This document shows positions 51,391-60,098 of a stretch of DNA of 64,000 nt, in pieces (the first letter of the stretch is position 1; each line of letters starts with the position of its first letter). Under the pieces are notes generated by a model. It saw only the letters and a program-made list of their open reading frames with translations, was not told the origin of the DNA and ran no database searches. The stretch spans positions 1 to 64,000 of IMG/VR virus record IMGVR_UViG_3300036770_007495; one strand, given 5' to 3'. Position numbers and translations under genes: made by a program. The stretch is from a virus.

Positions 51391-53799
51391 TCACTCATTA
51401 TGGTGAATGTGATACAATGCATCTGTTGTTGACTGCTGCACACCAGTTGTTGCATTTATCAAGAATGACTGACCTGCACCTTGCGCATTGAATTCTTTGC
51501 GGCAATAGTAGATGGTTTCATCATCATCATTTTTGCCTTCAATGAAAAAGCTAAATGCCACACGAGTCAGCAATGGCTGAATAAAAATTCTGCTCCATGC
51601 AACATCCCATGCTTGTGCTATCTGTGTCAAGTTGTTCAATGTGGGCGTGGACAATACAGCAGATGTATCTGCAAAATTGCCAATGAACACTGCATTGTTG
51701 TTGATGATGGTTTTTCTGCCCACTTTGATTTCATTCTGCACTCCATGCTCTTGAATGTATGCATGATATTCTTGTGGATCCACTTCATCATTTCTGCCCA
51801 AGGCTTTGAGATGCAAATAATGTTTGGCAGCATCGCTCAATTCAGATGCTTTCATCTTTTTGCGATCTGATACATTGAGGCGCTTTTGTCTCAAATTTTC
51901 CACCACATCTGCCGCATCAAAGATTTGTTGCTTGCGCACACCAGCCCAATGAATTCTGATGTATTCTGGCACTGCATCATCATCCTGCATGCGTTTAAAA
52001 ACTGGCACATGTGGACTAAAACCAAATACTTTGCTCATATGTTTGTATTCAGCCAATGCTTTACCATTTGCATCAAATGCATACATGCTTTGTTTGAATG
52101 TTTCATCATCATACAAAGTTACCAAGTATGTTTGCGGCACTTGCATGAATGGCTTCAACATCAAAGGTGCTTTGTCAGGACGTTGCAGCAATTGTTTGAA
52201 CAACTGTGACTGTTGCAATTTTTTGAGTGCAGCATCAAAAGATTGTTTTGGCAGACGCAAATCTCCTGCATTTGCTGCCATGCGTTTCATGAATTTTTTG
52301 AAATGAGCATTTTTAATTTCTACATCATCAATGATGCAACGAGCAAACAAATTTGGTGCATATTCTGTCATTGCATCTTCCGACAATGCTTTAAACAATT
52401 GCGGCAATTTTTTATTCAATTCAACAGCATCATATGTTCCAAGCAATTGCACCATCTTTTGCATCTCATCAATGTTGGTGCCAAAATGCATGTTTGCATT
52501 GTGCCCAATTGCAAATTTAATGCTGCAGTTTTTTAATTCATCACCATTGAAGTTAAAATTCAAAAACACAGCTTTGTATTTGAACTGCAACTTAAATTCT
52601 TGCAACATCATGGTTTGTGCATTATACATGGCAATGAGCTGCCCCACGTTCAGTGCTTGATCCAATGGCATTGACACCACATGATCAATGGCCTGTCGCA
52701 CTTGTTCAGACAATCCATCCACAAGGTTTCTGGCCACTTCACCCCAATACAAGTCAAATTCATACACCTCTATACCATCAGCTGTTCTAATTGTGTTCTT
52801 GCCTTGTTCTTGATAATTCTCAGCAGCTCTTTTGGCATATCTTGCGGCCTCTTGTGGCAGATGCTGTTGCAACACCCGCACTGGGTCCATGTACGGCATA
52901 TTGAACTGCGGAGGATAGGCAAAAAAGTGATACACCGTTCTTGGTGCAGCAACATCTGCATATGTCTTTTTAAGATCACGCGGCAAATCCAACCAACTGT
53001 CCATGTAAATTGTTTTGCCCATGGCAATGTATGCTACTTTTTTCTCGTAGCTCAGCTCATCAAAAGTTTCAGCATCTGCATGCGCCAAATCTGCTTGCAT
53101 TTTTTCTTTGGCACTAAATTCATGATACTCAAACAAATGCTGCAGTCCTTGCAACTTGGGCTGCATCTTTACAACTTGCTGCCAATTCATTTGCTTTTGA
53201 AAATCATTGGTGGCATTGGTAACAATGTAATCATCATTTTGTACACCTGCTTGAATCACAAGCAAGTGGCGGGTATTGCTCTGCGGCAATGATTCATCAT
53301 ACACAAAATAGAACGAACGTTTTTTGAATCTGTATGAATCATACATGTTGCCACCCATGGGTCTTGACACACAAAATGTGTATGATTTGCCAAACTGATG
53401 ATGCCCCAGATGAATGCATGCTTGCTTGCTGGGTGCATCATAAATCTTCAATTGATTTTCATCATAAATGAGTCGTGATTCTGGTGGTGGTTCATCCACA
53501 TGCTCTCTCTTTGGTCGTGTTTCTGGTGCAGGCAATTGATCCACTGTGGTCTCCAATTGACTCCATGAATAGTTGAAAATGTCTGTGGGCTGACTAATTT
53601 TGTAAATGCGGCGCACAAAATTGATGATGCGCGGTGAATCTTTGATGGCATTGAAGCGATTGATGTACCACTCCATGACTTCATCAGTCAATGCAGCATC
53701 TTGTTTTTTGAATTTTTGTTTGAGCTGTTCAACGACGTTGGGCGCATATGCCTCAGCATACATCATGTACATTTCATGAAAGAGAGATGATTTCATCAT
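51391..53799 (-). CDS. large putative internal virion protein, 802 aa
   Basis: N-terminus reaches M-Y-M-M-Y-A-E-A (cut predicted after Glu16). Residues about 115-175 contain C-I-H-L-G-H-H-Q-F-G-K-S-Y-T-F-C-V-S-R and F-Y-F-V-Y-D-E, shared in part with the protein at 54615. The remaining 600 residues are soluble, mixed alpha/beta and Gln-rich. Late promoter 5 nt upstream on the minus strand. It faces the previous gene tail to tail with 4 nt between. No enzymatic motif recognised. Confidence 0.72.
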   Translation of the reverse strand: MMKSSLFHEMYMMYAEAYAPNVVEQLKQKFKKQDAALTDEVMEWYINRFNAIKDSPRIINFVRRIYKISQPTDIFNYSWSQLETTVDQLPAPETRPKREHVDEPPPESRLIYDENQLKIYDAPSKQACIHLGHHQFGKSYTFCVSRPMGGNMYDSYRFKKRSFYFVYDESLPQSNTRHLLVIQAGVQNDDYIVTNATNDFQKQMNWQQVVKMQPKLQGLQHLFEYHEFSAKEKMQADLAHADAETFDELSYEKKVAYIAMGKTIYMDSWLDLPRDLKKTYADVAAPRTVYHFFAYPPQFNMPYMDPVRVLQQHLPQEAARYAKRAAENYQEQGKNTIRTADGIEVYEFDLYWGEVARNLVDGLSEQVRQAIDHVVSMPLDQALNVGQLIAMYNAQTMMLQEFKLQFKYKAVFLNFNFNGDELKNCSIKFAIGHNANMHFGTNIDEMQKMVQLLGTYDAVELNKKLPQLFKALSEDAMTEYAPNLFARCIIDDVEIKNAHFKKFMKRMAANAGDLRLPKQSFDAALKKLQQSQLFKQLLQRPDKAPLMLKPFMQVPQTYLVTLYDDETFKQSMYAFDANGKALAEYKHMSKVFGFSPHVPVFKRMQDDDAVPEYIRIHWAGVRKQQIFDAADVVENLRQKRLNVSDRKKMKASELSDAAKHYLHLKALGRNDEVDPQEYHAYIQEHGVQNEIKVGRKTIINNNAVFIGNFADTSAVLSTPTLNNLTQIAQAWDVAWSRIFIQPLLTRVAFSFFIEGKNDDDETIYYCRKEFNAQGAGQSFLINATTGVQQSTTDALYHIHHNE

Positions 53800-53804
53800 G
53801 GCTT

Positions 53805-53810
53805 TATTTA
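53805..53810 (-). promoter_or_regulatory. late-type promoter
   Basis: TAAATA on the minus strand, 5 nt before the ATG at 53799. Confidence 0.55.
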
Positions 53811-53811
53811 A

Positions 53812-54618
53812 TTACACTTCATACTCTGGCAGCTCTTTGCCACAAACTCGGCGCCAAAATGCACCCAAAGAATACATGTTTCGTTGCTCTGCTGGTGCAA
53901 CACCTTCACGTGGCCAAGAAATTCTTCTGAAAATTTTGAGTGCTATTTCTCTTGGAGCATTGCATATGATTTCATCAATCCATGCACATGGCTTGTGCAT
54001 GGTTCTAACATAGTATGTGTAATATGCATTCAGCAATTCTATTGATGCATCATCAATGCTTTCAATTGCGGGCATAGTTTTTTTGATCAGAGGTTCAAAC
54101 TGGCCATCAAATTCTTTTAAACTTGACAAATATTTGTTGATGGAGGCGCTGGCAGCATCCCACTTATCAATCTTTTTAAATGCTTCAACGTTGTTGCTCT
54201 GCAACAATTGCAAAACAAGATGTTCAATGATGACTGGTTTTTTGTTGAAGCGTTTGCAATACTGCAAGTACTTTTCAACTGTTCCACTGTAGCCCCACCA
54301 GCTGATGAACTTGTTGTCAGCGCCTTCCTTCAAGCTATCAAGAGCTTTTTGAAAAACATCTTGAGCAGCAACATCAATGTTTTTGTATACTCTGAGTGCA
54401 TAGTTGCATGCATATTCCACTGTTGTGGTTGACATGTATGTTGATTCTGGCAGAGGTTCATCAGACAGCAATGCCAAAATGTCTGATGAATATCTATAAA
54501 ATATCCTGTTGACATTGTCCAAATTATCAACCATGGCCTGTTTGACATCATCAGGAATGCTTGCAGCTTCATTCAGCACTTGTTGCTGATAAATTTGTGT
54601 GAGGTAATGTGAGATCAT
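53812..54618 (-). CDS. putative internal virion protein, 268 aa
   Basis: N-terminus M-I-S-H-Y-L-T-Q-I-Y-Q-Q-Q-V-L-N-E-A is a near-ideal prohead-protease leader (cut after Glu17). The rest is helical with W-W-G-Y-S-G-T-V-E-K-Y in the middle. ATGA overlap with the upstream gene. Function unknown. Confidence 0.66.
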   Translation of the reverse strand: MISHYLTQIYQQQVLNEAASIPDDVKQAMVDNLDNVNRIFYRYSSDILALLSDEPLPESTYMSTTTVEYACNYALRVYKNIDVAAQDVFQKALDSLKEGADNKFISWWGYSGTVEKYLQYCKRFNKKPVIIEHLVLQLLQSNNVEAFKKIDKWDAASASINKYLSSLKEFDGQFEPLIKKTMPAIESIDDASIELLNAYYTYYVRTMHKPCAWIDEIICNAPREIALKIFRRISWPREGVAPAEQRNMYSLGAFWRRVCGKELPEYEV

Positions 54619-55778
54619 TGTGCGTCGTAGAATAAAATGGATAAGATGAGATTGCCATTGTCTGCTTCATCGCGCAAATGCAAATGCGGCAATGCAGTTA
54701 TTTTGGCCAACTTCAGGCGATCAGCAGGCTGCATGATGCTCCACAAAGATGCATCTACATTTCTGATGCGCTTGAACAATTCATTGCGCAGTGCACCATT
54801 GAGGTGTGGATATGTCTCCAATTCAAAAGGAATGCTGCCATTGGTTTTGATGTACAGCTCTTTTTGTTCTTTTGTTGCAGCATTGAATGCTTCTGCACTT
54901 TGCTTCAAATCATTGAGTGTGCGGTGCACAAAAATCTCTCGTTCTGAAAATGAAGATGCAGCAATGCCTTTGAAGTTGCCGCTGCCATTGAACACAGGAG
55001 CAAACTCTGGAAACTGCTCAAGCACTTGCTGCTGAGTTACTGATTCAGTGCCATGTCCTTGTGCACCATTGTCTGCCCAAGTCCATTTGAGACCCCCATC
55101 TTTGTCAATGTGCAGAACAATGAGATGCTCTGGTTGCTCCCATTTGTCTCCCTGTTTGGCATTGGATACAATGTCACCATTAAGGCGCTTCTTCAAACGA
55201 ATGAACCACGTTCCTACTGCAACATCTCCCGGCTTGGTGTATGGGCCAACCCTGCCCTTGTAGTTGTAAAACATGTTGGATGAACCTCTGCGAGAAATGC
55301 AGAAGGTGTAATCTTTGCCAAGCTCACATGCTTCTGCTGGGGTTTTGGCTTCATAAATGGCAATGTAGTCGTTCTCAAAAACTGGATCCACATGATCCAA
55401 TGTTTCATCATCAGCAACAGATTTCTTTGCCTCTTGACGAGCATCCACTTCATTTTCAAATTGCTGAAATGTTGCAAATGCATTGATTTGTGGGTTGATG
55501 CGACCACGTGTGCGCAAATTAACAAATGATGTATAGTAGTGTTGCAATTGCTGCATTGCTTCTTGTTGCGGTGCATCAATCTCTTTGTAGAATTTTGCAA
55601 GCTGCAATGCATCAGATTTGGATGGCGTCTGATCCATTTGAATGATTGATCGTGCAACATCTTCAGTGATGTCACGGGTTTGCATCAACTGCTGCACAGA
55701 AATAGCCTCAGCAAGAACGATGCGCTTGCTGTATACATTTGCAAGCTCATTCATTGCATTGTTACAAGTGAATATCAT
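54615..55778 (-). CDS. putative internal virion protein with C-I-S-R domain
   Basis: About 387 residues. The leader region ends R-I-V-L-A-E-A-I-S (protease-type site). A central domain has A-C-E-L-G-K-D-Y-T-F-C-I-S-R-R-G-S-S-N-M-F, H-L-I-V-L-H-I-D-K-D-G-G-L and W-A-D-N-G-A-Q-G-H-G, PcfJ-like and partly shared with the 802-residue protein. Start chosen at 55778 from the late promoter; 55754 would give a leader of usual length. Confidence 0.66.
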   Translation of the reverse strand: MIFTCNNAMNELANVYSKRIVLAEAISVQQLMQTRDITEDVARSIIQMDQTPSKSDALQLAKFYKEIDAPQQEAMQQLQHYYTSFVNLRTRGRINPQINAFATFQQFENEVDARQEAKKSVADDETLDHVDPVFENDYIAIYEAKTPAEACELGKDYTFCISRRGSSNMFYNYKGRVGPYTKPGDVAVGTWFIRLKKRLNGDIVSNAKQGDKWEQPEHLIVLHIDKDGGLKWTWADNGAQGHGTESVTQQQVLEQFPEFAPVFNGSGNFKGIAASSFSEREIFVHRTLNDLKQSAEAFNAATKEQKELYIKTNGSIPFELETYPHLNGALRNELFKRIRNVDASLWSIMQPADRLKLAKITALPHLHLRDEADNGNLILSILFYDAQ

Positions 55779-55788
55779 ATGATGCATT

Positions 55789-55794
55789 TATTTA
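55789..55794 (-). promoter_or_regulatory. late-type promoter, divergent pair (minus)
   Basis: TAAATA on the minus strand, 10 nt before the ATG at 55778. With the plus-strand copy at 55822 it forms a near-palindromic divergent promoter. Confidence 0.5.
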
Positions 55795-55821
55795 TCAACA
55801 TCAATACGTTGCATCAATGCA

Positions 55822-55827
55822 TAAATA
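55822..55827 (+). promoter_or_regulatory. late-type promoter, divergent pair (plus)
   Basis: TAAATA, 8 nt before the ATG at 55836; TCATATGATGC flanks both start codons. Confidence 0.52.
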
Positions 55828-55835
55828 AAAATCAT

Positions 55836-56444
55836 ATGATGCATTTTGAAACAATGTTGCTTGCACTAGAGGCAAGATTGCAACACAATGAACAAACCAA
55901 AGGATTGGATGCATTCATGAGCCAATTGAATGATGCATTTCCAGACAAGTGGCAATCATTTGCTGCATTGAGAAACATCATTCTTCAATCCAAGTGTCCA
56001 GAGATTCGATTTGAAAGCATTCGTGCACTAGGAATATCCATGGGCGACAAATGCATCATCAGCAACAGTGTATTGCGATCTTCTTTTGCACATGCTGTGT
56101 ATGTGATTTTGCATGAGATTGCTCATCAGATGCAATATACAAAATATGGCGAGGATTTTGCTGCGGCCATTTTTATGCATGATATACCAGATGCACAAAT
56201 GGTTCAAATGCTCAGAAAAATTGAATTGACTGCTGATCGTTATGCCATTGCCAAAGGCAAGCAGGTTCTTCGCAATGCAGGTGCAACAGATGTACCAGTG
56301 ACGCGCAGCATGTACAAATCAATGAGCGATGCATCTTTGCTCAGTCACATTCACAATGTGCGTGCAAATGCAAAGAAGCACAATCTCAACACCGTCATGG
56401 ACATCAATGAATGGATTTACAACTCCATCAAAAACGCTTTGTAA
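55836..56444 (+). CDS. zincin-like metallopeptidase with virion leader
   Basis: 202 residues. Leader M-M-H-F-E-T-M-L-L-A-L-E-A (cut predicted after Glu12). The catalytic motif V-I-L-H-E-I-A-H-Q-M (HExxH) is followed by I-E-L-T-A-D-R-Y-A, the E-x-x-A-D third-ligand motif of ImmA/IrrE-like zincins. If packaged in the head it could be injected and cleave host regulators. Its 3' end overlaps the convergent gene at 56428. Confidence 0.74.
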   Translation: MMHFETMLLALEARLQHNEQTKGLDAFMSQLNDAFPDKWQSFAALRNIILQSKCPEIRFESIRALGISMGDKCIISNSVLRSSFAHAVYVILHEIAHQMQYTKYGEDFAAAIFMHDIPDAQMVQMLRKIELTADRYAIAKGKQVLRNAGATDVPVTRSMYKSMSDASLLSHIHNVRANAKKHNLNTVMDINEWIYNSIKNAL

Positions 56445-58146
56445 TTTTATATATTCTATTACTACTATCTTTATACACTTGTAGTGTAGATAAATTGATG
56501 TTTATTCCTTTGTCTCTCAACCTGTTTATTGCTGTATAGAGTGTTTGCACGTGATATGGACTGTTTGAAAAATCGCCCACATCACCTTCTTTTGCATTTA
56601 CAAGAAAATTAGTTAGCGACTTCCATGCAACTTTTAATTGATCATCGGTCTTTCTTGTGATTGATGACACAATGTAGCTGTTGCTTTTATCACGATTTAT
56701 AGTAAACTTTTTGATAAAATCATTCTCACCAGCAAGCTTCATTGCAATTTTTAAATTTGCCATATTCATTGGGGTACCGCGGCTTGTAATATAATTTGTT
56801 AAATCAATGCTTTCTCCTGGCTTTAAGCTACGGATGCGATCTGTTAGTGTTTTTCTCTCTTCACCTTGTTTCAACTTTCTAATAGAAGTTACAAGTGTTT
56901 TTTCTTTGTTTGCAAATTGTATGTCGTATGAATTGAGGGGCTGCTTCAATCTAAAAATATTAGCCTCAAGAGAGGATCTCTTTGTAGGTGGATTAAACAC
57001 ATAAGCATCTCCACCAGGTTCAAGATTTATAACTATATCGCGAAGTGTGTGCAATTTGCGTCTATTAATTACATGCTCTTGTTGACCGAGTCGCCTAATT
57101 GCTGATATATGCATTTTATCGCTATCAACATATTTAAAATCAAATTGATTGATGCTCGTGCCCAGTCTGCTTGTGAATTGTCGAATAGAACTACGTTTTA
57201 TCGGGGATTTAAAAACATGCCAATCATCTCCCGGCTGTAAATTTGCAATAACGTTATATAGGTTTTGTATATAGGGTGTCTTTTTAAAGATAATGCGCAT
57301 CATCTCCACCGCTTGCGACTTATCACCACCTTTATAGGGGTTGACGTATATTGGCACCAGACCAAGGCCCTTCCCGAAATCATTTGCAATATAATCTGCG
57401 ACATTTGCTGCATAAGCAACGTATTTTTGTCGTTTTCGCATATTTAAACCATAGCTAACTTTAGGTGTGCTGCTATCTTCAGCTGGAGCAAGCTCATTAT
57501 ATGCTGGATTATTGAACACCGCCTCGTCTTTAGGATTAAAAGGTGGTATTATTCGCTCATCTGTTTTATATCCTGTCTTCTGTGTTCTAAAAGCTACTGT
57601 TACAAACAGCAGACCCTCCGCGCTCAAGAGTTTACTTGCAAGGTAAATATCCGTGAGCTTACTTTCATCAAGAACACCAATATAATCAAGGTCAATTACA
57701 TTAACAGATGCATCTTTGATGTTCTTTAATTCATTTGTTTTTATATTTTTTAGAGCTTGCTTGCCGTCAAGAACTCTGCTTATTGTACTTGTAACATACC
57801 TTTTGAATTTTTTACTATATGGCATCCAAACATTTACTTGTTGTTCTTTGATGAGATCAAATGCAGCAGGTAGTACCTCTTGTTTCAAGACATCCAACTT
57901 AAACTCAGCGCCGTATATATCTGTAACAGCAAAATTACGCTCTAAGAGTAATTTTTCAAAAGAAAATATATGCGGAAGTGATAAAATTTTCAAACCACCA
58001 CTATTACTCAATCTATCAAGTGATTGCTTGACACGGCCAACTGATAAATATGTATGCCTGTCATGTATTTTGTTGGCAAACTTATTAAAGCTATATCTTG
58101 TACTAGCCTCTACTGTCAATTTGAAATATTCATCAAACGTAATCAT
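56428..58146 (-). CDS. putative virion protein: methyltransferase-like domain plus tandem repeats
   Basis: 572 residues. Leader M-I-T-F-D-E-Y-F-K-L-T-V-E-A (cut after Glu13). Residues about 45-200 look like a Rossmann methyltransferase (I-L-S-L-P-H-I-F-S-F-E-K, V-I-D-L-D-Y-I-G-V-L, A-E-G-L-L-F-V-T-V-A-F-R). Residues about 300-570 have at least three repeats of about 65 residues of the type L-x-P-G-x-x-x-x-V-F-x-x-P-x-K-R-S-S. The gene is distinctly more AT-rich than its neighbours, suggesting recent transfer. Confidence 0.66.
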   Translation of the reverse strand: MITFDEYFKLTVEASTRYSFNKFANKIHDRHTYLSVGRVKQSLDRLSNSGGLKILSLPHIFSFEKLLLERNFAVTDIYGAEFKLDVLKQEVLPAAFDLIKEQQVNVWMPYSKKFKRYVTSTISRVLDGKQALKNIKTNELKNIKDASVNVIDLDYIGVLDESKLTDIYLASKLLSAEGLLFVTVAFRTQKTGYKTDERIIPPFNPKDEAVFNNPAYNELAPAEDSSTPKVSYGLNMRKRQKYVAYAANVADYIANDFGKGLGLVPIYVNPYKGGDKSQAVEMMRIIFKKTPYIQNLYNVIANLQPGDDWHVFKSPIKRSSIRQFTSRLGTSINQFDFKYVDSDKMHISAIRRLGQQEHVINRRKLHTLRDIVINLEPGGDAYVFNPPTKRSSLEANIFRLKQPLNSYDIQFANKEKTLVTSIRKLKQGEERKTLTDRIRSLKPGESIDLTNYITSRGTPMNMANLKIAMKLAGENDFIKKFTINRDKSNSYIVSSITRKTDDQLKVAWKSLTNFLVNAKEGDVGDFSNSPYHVQTLYTAINRLRDKGININLSTLQVYKDSSNRIYKITKRF

Positions 58147-58151
58147 ATGAT

Positions 58152-58157
58152 TATTTA
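58152..58157 (-). promoter_or_regulatory. late-type promoter
   Basis: TAAATA on the minus strand, 5 nt before the ATG at 58146. Confidence 0.55.
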
Positions 58158-58508
58158 CTGCATTTTGATGATGAGCTCGCCCAGCACTTCAATGAGTCCC
58201 ACTTTCTTCTGAAACTCAATTTGCTGCATTTTTACAGAAGAATTGATGCTTGAATTCAACTCTTTGGTGAGTTGTTTGAGCTGTTTTTTTGCTGCATCAA
58301 CATCAAATTTACCATTTGCGGCCTTTTTGTAATGCGGCAATTTAACATTGAAGTGATGATATGTAAGCATTGCTGCACCACCTTTTTCTTTGGCTGCTTT
58401 GGCAATTTTTTCAGCACCAATGAGTCTTTTGTTTGCAAACTCCTCAAAAGAAGTTGATGATGTTGCTTGTTCATACAAGAGAAATATTTTTTCACTATCG
58501 TGCTGCAT
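58155..58508 (-). CDS. small putative internal head protein
   Basis: 117 residues, leader M-Q-H-D-S-E-K-I-F-L-L-Y-E-Q (cut after Glu13), then L-T-Y-H-H-F-N-V-K-L-P-H-Y-K-K-A and a long C-terminal helix. Late promoter 6 nt upstream. Function unknown. Confidence 0.66.
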   Translation of the reverse strand: MQHDSEKIFLLYEQATSSTSFEEFANKRLIGAEKIAKAAKEKGGAAMLTYHHFNVKLPHYKKAANGKFDVDAAKKQLKQLTKELNSSINSSVKMQQIEFQKKVGLIEVLGELIIKMQ

Positions 58509-58514
58509 ATCATT

Positions 58515-58520
58515 TATTTA
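58515..58520 (-). promoter_or_regulatory. late-type promoter
   Basis: TAAATA on the minus strand, 6 nt before the ATG at 58508. Confidence 0.55.
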
Positions 58521-58531
58521 CTTAAATTCAG

Positions 58532-58567
58532 TTGATTTGCATCTTTATGATGTTATTATTATAAATA
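58532..58567 (+). promoter_or_regulatory. overlapping early- and late-type promoters of the tmRNA
   Basis: TTGATT, 16-nt spacer, TATTAT gives an early-type promoter; TATAAATA at 58560-58567 is a perfect T4-type late box. Either would start transcription about 40 nt before the mature tmRNA. Confidence 0.58.
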
Positions 58568-58612
58568 AACAGCTGATGAATCAGCAAAATTTGATCTTTG
58601 ATATTTATAAAT

Positions 58613-59056
58613 GGGGGCGAACTGGCTTCGACTCAATTGGTTGATTCAGATTCGCATGCAGAGGTAGACTAGCTGGCCTCTATAAAAGCAAGTCAAAAAA
58701 CATAAACGCAGAAGACACTGAAGTCGATGCCCTCTTGGCGCAAGCTGAGTACATCTTCAACAATGCTGACGAATTCCTCGTCAACGAAGTTGAAATGGCA
58801 CTCGCTGCCTAAGCAAAAACAATGTTGGATCCTATTAAAAACATTGAGGCAAGCAATAGGTGGAGCTGAACAATGTATGCTCTTAAATCAAACATTGGGG
58901 TGATGTCAGACTCTTCACTGACATAGGTAGGCTCTAAAACTCAGGTTGATGCGCCATGCAAACCTTTTGCCAATGAAATTGCAAATGCATCCAAGCATGT
59001 AGACGGTTTGATGATGTTGATTGAACACAGGGGTTCGACTCCCCTCGCCTCCACCA
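58613..59056 (+). ncRNA. ssrA: tmRNA (transfer-messenger RNA)
   Basis: The ends fold as an alanyl tRNA-like domain: GGGGGCG pairs with CGCCTCC, T-arm AGGGG-TTCGACT-CCCCT, discriminator A and encoded CCA. Conserved tmRNA words are present (CTGGCTTCGAC, ATGCAGAGG, TGGCCTCTATAAAAGCAAGTC). The resume codon is probably GCA at 58708; the tag frame runs 58708-58809 and ends at TAA, giving about 34 residues that start A-E-D-T-E-V-D and end M-A-L-A-A. This rescues stalled ribosomes and tags the protein for proteolysis. Confidence 0.93.
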
Positions 59057-59062
59057 TAAATA
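59057..59062 (+). promoter_or_regulatory. late-type promoter
   Basis: TAAATA begins directly after the tmRNA CCA end and lies 5 nt before the ATG at 59068. Confidence 0.52.
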
Positions 59063-59067
59063 ACAAG

Positions 59068-60084
59068 ATGATTGCATTTGAAAAATTTTACAATATTCGC
59101 GTCGTAAATGAATCAACAAGACGCAGCTTTTTAAAACAGTTAATGGGTACTGTTGCTGCAGCAATAGGGTCACCAGCTACAGCAACAAAAGCATTGGCTG
59201 CGCAGCCTTCTAAATTTTCTTATGATTTGACTAATGCAATGAGCATTGACTCCATTGCAAATTACATTGTTGACTTCGGAAACGGTAGCAGGCTTTCTGA
59301 GGAAGCACTGCTTAAAAAAGCAAAAAAAATACATGATGAATTTGCTGCAGGTAAAATAAATGCTAAAACTATCAAACAACTGATTGCATATGATAATAGT
59401 TGGATTGATGTTTTACAAACAGTTGAGCGTGAAGCATTAGAAAACTTTATAGAACAGAACCAACAAAAGCTATCACCATACATGGGCGATGAGAACAATG
59501 GGCTGTTCTTGGATGCGTTGCATGGTGTGTTGGACGATTTATCTAACACAGACGCATTGGAGGAGTTGCGACAAGGATTTTTGGCAGGTGACAGCCACGA
59601 TGTTTTTAAATATATCGTACCCGGCGACATAAAAATAAATGGTAAAGTTATCATGACGCAGCAGCAAGCCATTGACAAGGGCATCTTTGAGACAATGAAT
59701 AATGTCATTTCAGCTACTGTTGAGTATGTTAACGAAACTGCTGATTATTTCATGGAAACAAATCTTGATAATAAATCTGTAGATGATGCAGATGAATATG
59801 CGGATGAATATGCAATCGATGATGCTGGTCATCAAGATATTGAGTACTCACCAGCAGATTACAAAGGTAGTTGGGAAAATGATCCTGATTATCAATCATT
59901 GTCCATGGGCGAGAGCATTGTTGCTGAAAAAAGCATTCACGATCCAGTGAGACCCGGCATTCTCAAACGTCAAGTCAAGGGCAAAATGACTTGCAGCAAA
60001 GCCCGCTCACTCAAATCCAAACAAAAGAACAAGGGCAACAACACAGCAAAAGCTGCACAGCGGTATCTAAATTATCACTGCTGA
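59068..60084 (+). CDS. putative internal virion protein with twin-arginine motif
   Basis: 338 residues. Leader M-I-A-F-E-K-F-Y-N-I-R-V-V-N-E-S (cut predicted after Glu15). Directly behind it comes S-T-R-R-S-F-L-K, a perfect Tat consensus, a hydrophobic run (L-M-G-T-V-A-A-A-I-G) and a possible A-x-A signal peptidase site (K-A-L-A-A). The mature part is acidic and ends with a basic Lys/Arg tail and Cys. The start at 59008 would lie inside the tmRNA and is rejected. Confidence 0.68.
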   Translation: MIAFEKFYNIRVVNESTRRSFLKQLMGTVAAAIGSPATATKALAAQPSKFSYDLTNAMSIDSIANYIVDFGNGSRLSEEALLKKAKKIHDEFAAGKINAKTIKQLIAYDNSWIDVLQTVEREALENFIEQNQQKLSPYMGDENNGLFLDALHGVLDDLSNTDALEELRQGFLAGDSHDVFKYIVPGDIKINGKVIMTQQQAIDKGIFETMNNVISATVEYVNETADYFMETNLDNKSVDDADEYADEYAIDDAGHQDIEYSPADYKGSWENDPDYQSLSMGESIVAEKSIHDPVRPGILKRQVKGKMTCSKARSLKSKQKNKGNNTAKAAQRYLNYHC

Positions 60085-60087
60085 ACA

Positions 60088-60093
60088 TAAATA
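60088..60093 (+). promoter_or_regulatory. late-type promoter
   Basis: TAAATA, 5 nt before the ATG at 60099. Confidence 0.55.
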
Positions 60094-60098
60094 AACAT

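Noticed and set aside
59008-59067. Upstream start of the twin-arginine protein
   Set aside because: These codons lie inside the tRNA-like 3' end of the tmRNA; TAAATA then ATG at 59068 fits the late promoter rule.
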